A stretch of 64,000 nt of DNA from Nonomuraea endophytica (GTDB lineage Bacteria; Actinomycetota; Actinomycetes; Streptosporangiales; Streptosporangiaceae), in assembly GCF_014203235.1 (NCBI RefSeq), contig NZ_JACHIN010000015.1, positions 204,432 through 268,431 on the forward strand, given 5' to 3'. The number at the start of each line of letters is the position of its first letter. The first letter of the stretch is position 1. Of the stretch, positions 62,307-64,000 are shown in pieces. The position numbers and the translations under genes are program-made. The notes below the pieces were generated by a model that saw only the letters and a list, made by a program, of their open reading frames with translations, ran no database searches and was not told the origin of the DNA.

Positions 62307-62960
62307 CTATTTGAGATGCAGCGATTGAATGGTTGTCCAGCGATACGTTCGGCCTTCTCGGCGCAGCAGTACGAGATCTACCTTGGATACGAGCAATTCG
62401 ATAACAGGTAGATCCCGCAGGGACGACACTGCCTTAATCAATGGCTTGGCAGGTACGGGTTTGTCGCAGTAGGCGATGCCTACATGCGGCCGGAACTCCG
62501 ACTCATAGTGGGTACCAAGCACGGCTTGAGTGGAGTTGAACAGTCGTCGATAGAGGTCGACGATCGGTTCCCATGGCCCAACGCTGAATCGCACGGCTCC
62601 TGGTGAACCTGACACTGGCCCAATAGTCATAGTGAAGGGCTTGAGGCCTGCGCAGGAAGATGTTGCGGCATTGAAGACGGCATTGACATCTGCATTGGAT
62701 ACTTCATCGTGCCAACCGACCCTAGACAGGGTCAAGTGCAGAGCATCGAGCGGAACATGGTTGAGAAATGGTTGGGGTAGCCGTTGTTGACAGTAGGAAC
62801 TAAGTTGCCGTAGTTCAGGAGAATCCACGCATAGGTACCAGAAGAAGGCTTGACGACCAGGGGTCCAATGAGGGTTTTCCCAGTGGTCCCGCATGGTGGT
62901 AAGCGTGCTGAAACGCTGCCAATCTTCCCCTTGTGGAGACAGCTCGGATACATGGGTCAT
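62307..62960 (-). CDS. 2H phosphoesterase (2'-5' RNA ligase/LigT-like) protein
   Basis: 217 residues. The first 2H motif is H75-L-T77-L in LHLTLSRVGW. The second is H159-V-G161-I in FRPHVGIAYC; Gly replaces the usual Thr/Ser. The family cleaves or seals 2',3'-cyclic phosphate or 2'-5' bonds. Its lower G+C matches the accessory segment. ATG at 62960 overlaps the TPR gene stop (ATGA), so the two form an operon with the TPR gene first. An RNA-repair, nucleotide-processing or tRNA-related role is inference. Confidence 0.75.
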   Translation of the reverse strand: MTHVSELSPQGEDWQRFSTLTTMRDHWENPHWTPGRQAFFWYLCVDSPELRQLSSYCQQRLPQPFLNHVPLDALHLTLSRVGWHDEVSNADVNAVFNAATSSCAGLKPFTMTIGPVSGSPGAVRFSVGPWEPIVDLYRRLFNSTQAVLGTHYESEFRPHVGIAYCDKPVPAKPLIKAVSSLRDLPVIELLVSKVDLVLLRREGRTYRWTTIQSLHLK

Positions 62961-64000
62961 CGATGGTGGGCCACTCGGAGAGTGTCGGCAACTTCGCGGA
63001 TAGCTGGCAGTTCAGCCCAGCGATTCGCGGCATGAAGGAGCTCGCGACTTCGTGTTAGTACGGAGGTGATCGGACGCTCAGCCGAGATGGTCAGAGCTTC
63101 GATGGCGAGGCTTGCGGCTTGCTCGGGTTCTGGTCGATCAGCCAGGAGTAGAGCCGTTGCGATGTCGAGTCGGAGCAACGATTGGCTCCAGCACGATTCG
63201 GAGGCTTCGAAGACAGGCAGCACTTCGTCAGCGTACTCCTGAACACGGTCAGGGCGACGAAGTGCCACGTAGGCGGTAGCTGCGTTCGAAGCGGTTCGGG
63301 CTGCGCTGTACAGCCCGAAGGAGATGCAGGATGAGACTCCCGAGACGGAGTCAAACTTCGTGGACAGGTCGTAAGCGTGAGCGACAGCCCTGTCCACTGC
63401 TCGCGCTTCGCCGAGCTTGGCCAGCGCCCGCGCTTCGCCGTTGATAGCCAGCCTTACCGCCTGGGGGCCTTGCCGCGCATACCGCTGACCGTCACGTGCG
63501 AGGTCCACGGCTCGTTCATAGTCGCCCACGTAGTAGGCGCAGAAGCTCTCTGTTCCCCGAGCCCAAGCTTGCATGTCTAGGTTGTCAACGAGGGCACCTA
63601 GTTGGAACGTTTCTTCGCAATACGCATTGGCGAGGGGGAACTTGCCGAGATTTACGGCCATGTATCCCAGCAGGCCGGATAGCTTGGCGGCTTGCGTATA
63701 GAGCCTGATCCGCTGCTTGGGCAGAAGCTTCCCATCGAGAAGTTGGGTCACCAAGGCTCGCTGGCGGAGAGCTCTTGAAGCCAAAGTCTCTGGCCCTGTC
63801 GTTTCGTACTCGTCTACAAAGTAACCGATAAAGGAGTCGATCTGATCGAGGGCGTCATCGTTTGTAGCAGTTGCGGTTAGCGATTGGAGTCGTTCGACGA
63901 TGTCTTGGAGTTGCCCCGGTTCGATAGACACATCAGGGCTTGCGACTACGCGGCAGCATAGTTGAGGTCTTGGGTGTTCTTGTGCGCGTGTCGGCGTTCG
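62957..64000 (-). CDS. TPR-domain protein, probable XRE-type regulator truncated by the window edge
   Basis: The frame is open from its stop at 62957 to the end of the window, 347 codons. The region is a run of helical repeats (LSGLLGYMAVNLGKFPLANAYCEETFQLG, then SFCAYYVGDYERAVDLA and similar) typical of the C-terminal part of actinobacterial HTH-TPR regulators. A GTG at 63931 could be a start, but in-frame residues upstream (RPQLCCRVV) look like the link to an HTH domain, so the gene probably starts outside. It is coupled to the 2H phosphoesterase gene. Confidence 0.7.
   Translation of the reverse strand, partial: RTPTRAQEHPRPQLCCRVVASPDVSIEPGQLQDIVERLQSLTATATNDDALDQIDSFIGYFVDEYETTGPETLASRALRQRALVTQLLDGKLLPKQRIRLYTQAAKLSGLLGYMAVNLGKFPLANAYCEETFQLGALVDNLDMQAWARGTESFCAYYVGDYERAVDLARDGQRYARQGPQAVRLAINGEARALAKLGEARAVDRAVAHAYDLSTKFDSVSGVSSCISFGLYSAARTASNAATAYVALRRPDRVQEYADEVLPVFEASESCWSQSLLRLDIATALLLADRPEPEQAASLAIEALTISAERPITSVLTRSRELLHAANRWAELPAIREVADTLRVAHHR

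Noticed and set aside
62208..62411. A short plus-strand frame between the unknown protein and the 2H phosphoesterase
   Set aside because: It overlaps the 3' end of the 2H gene and has no recognisable content.

Overview
The window is about 64 kb of very G+C-rich chromosomal DNA from an actinomycete. SepH, DUF3159, DUF3710 and DUF4193 are largely actinobacterial families, GTG starts are frequent, and ATGA/GTGA stop-start overlaps are common. The gene neighbourhood points to the Streptosporangiales (Nonomuraea-like); that placement is inference. No rRNA, tRNA, CRISPR array, transposase or integrase was recognised.

Layout. 1-0.9 kb: the end of a DesK-type kinase and its response regulator. 0.9-10 kb: a conserved actinobacterial block (TrmA-like methyltransferase, APC permease, two TrkA proteins, DUF3159, OB-fold, DUF3710, dut), the same order as Rv2689c-Rv2697c of M. 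tuberculosis as I recall it. Its usual continuation (DUF4193, suhB) appears only at 32-35.7 kb. Between the two lie an AI-2E family protein, a secreted DUF6351 protein, valS, otsA and a phenylacetate degradation (paa) cluster.

The paa cluster (18.2-31.1 kb) is divergent. One arm runs paaN - enoyl-CoA hydratase - paaH - paaA-B-C-D-E, followed by a metallo-beta-lactamase-fold protein and an FAD monooxygenase. The other arm is paaI - paaK - tetR (paaR). An ACCG-N6-CGGT palindrome between the arms is the likely PaaR operator. PaaK makes phenylacetyl-CoA, PaaABCE epoxidises the ring, and PaaN, the hydratase and PaaH act in ring opening and beta-oxidation. No thiolase is present in the window.

32.5-60.3 kb: an OmpR-type two-component system, suhB, an S9 peptidase, ferrochelatase, a lytic transglycosylase, an MFS exporter, a polysaccharide deacetylase, an alditol/lactone oxidase, an orphan kinase, a subtilisin-like protease, sepH, a YdbS/YdbT-like PH-domain pair, a DrrAB-type ABC exporter beside a truncated SARP regulator, a PEBP lipoprotein, a SulP-carbonic anhydrase fusion, an SDR protein and an acetyltransferase. 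The last 3.4 kb is visibly lower in G+C and reads as an accessory segment: an unknown protein, a 2H-phosphoesterase (LigT-like) protein and a TPR protein that runs off the end.

The most striking feature is pervasive tandem-repeat expansion, concentrated in the paa cluster. Repeats of 9/27, 15, 15 and 21 bp (all multiples of three) expand PaaC, PaaA, PaaH and PaaI in frame, and the PaaH insert interrupts its Rossmann domain. The non-coding gap upstream of the hydratase carries a repeat built from 4-bp units. SepH and the AI-2E protein also carry repeat-built extensions. A second discovery is a dispersed inverted-repeat element: a full copy at 7.4-7.7 kb and a diverged single arm at 49.1 kb.
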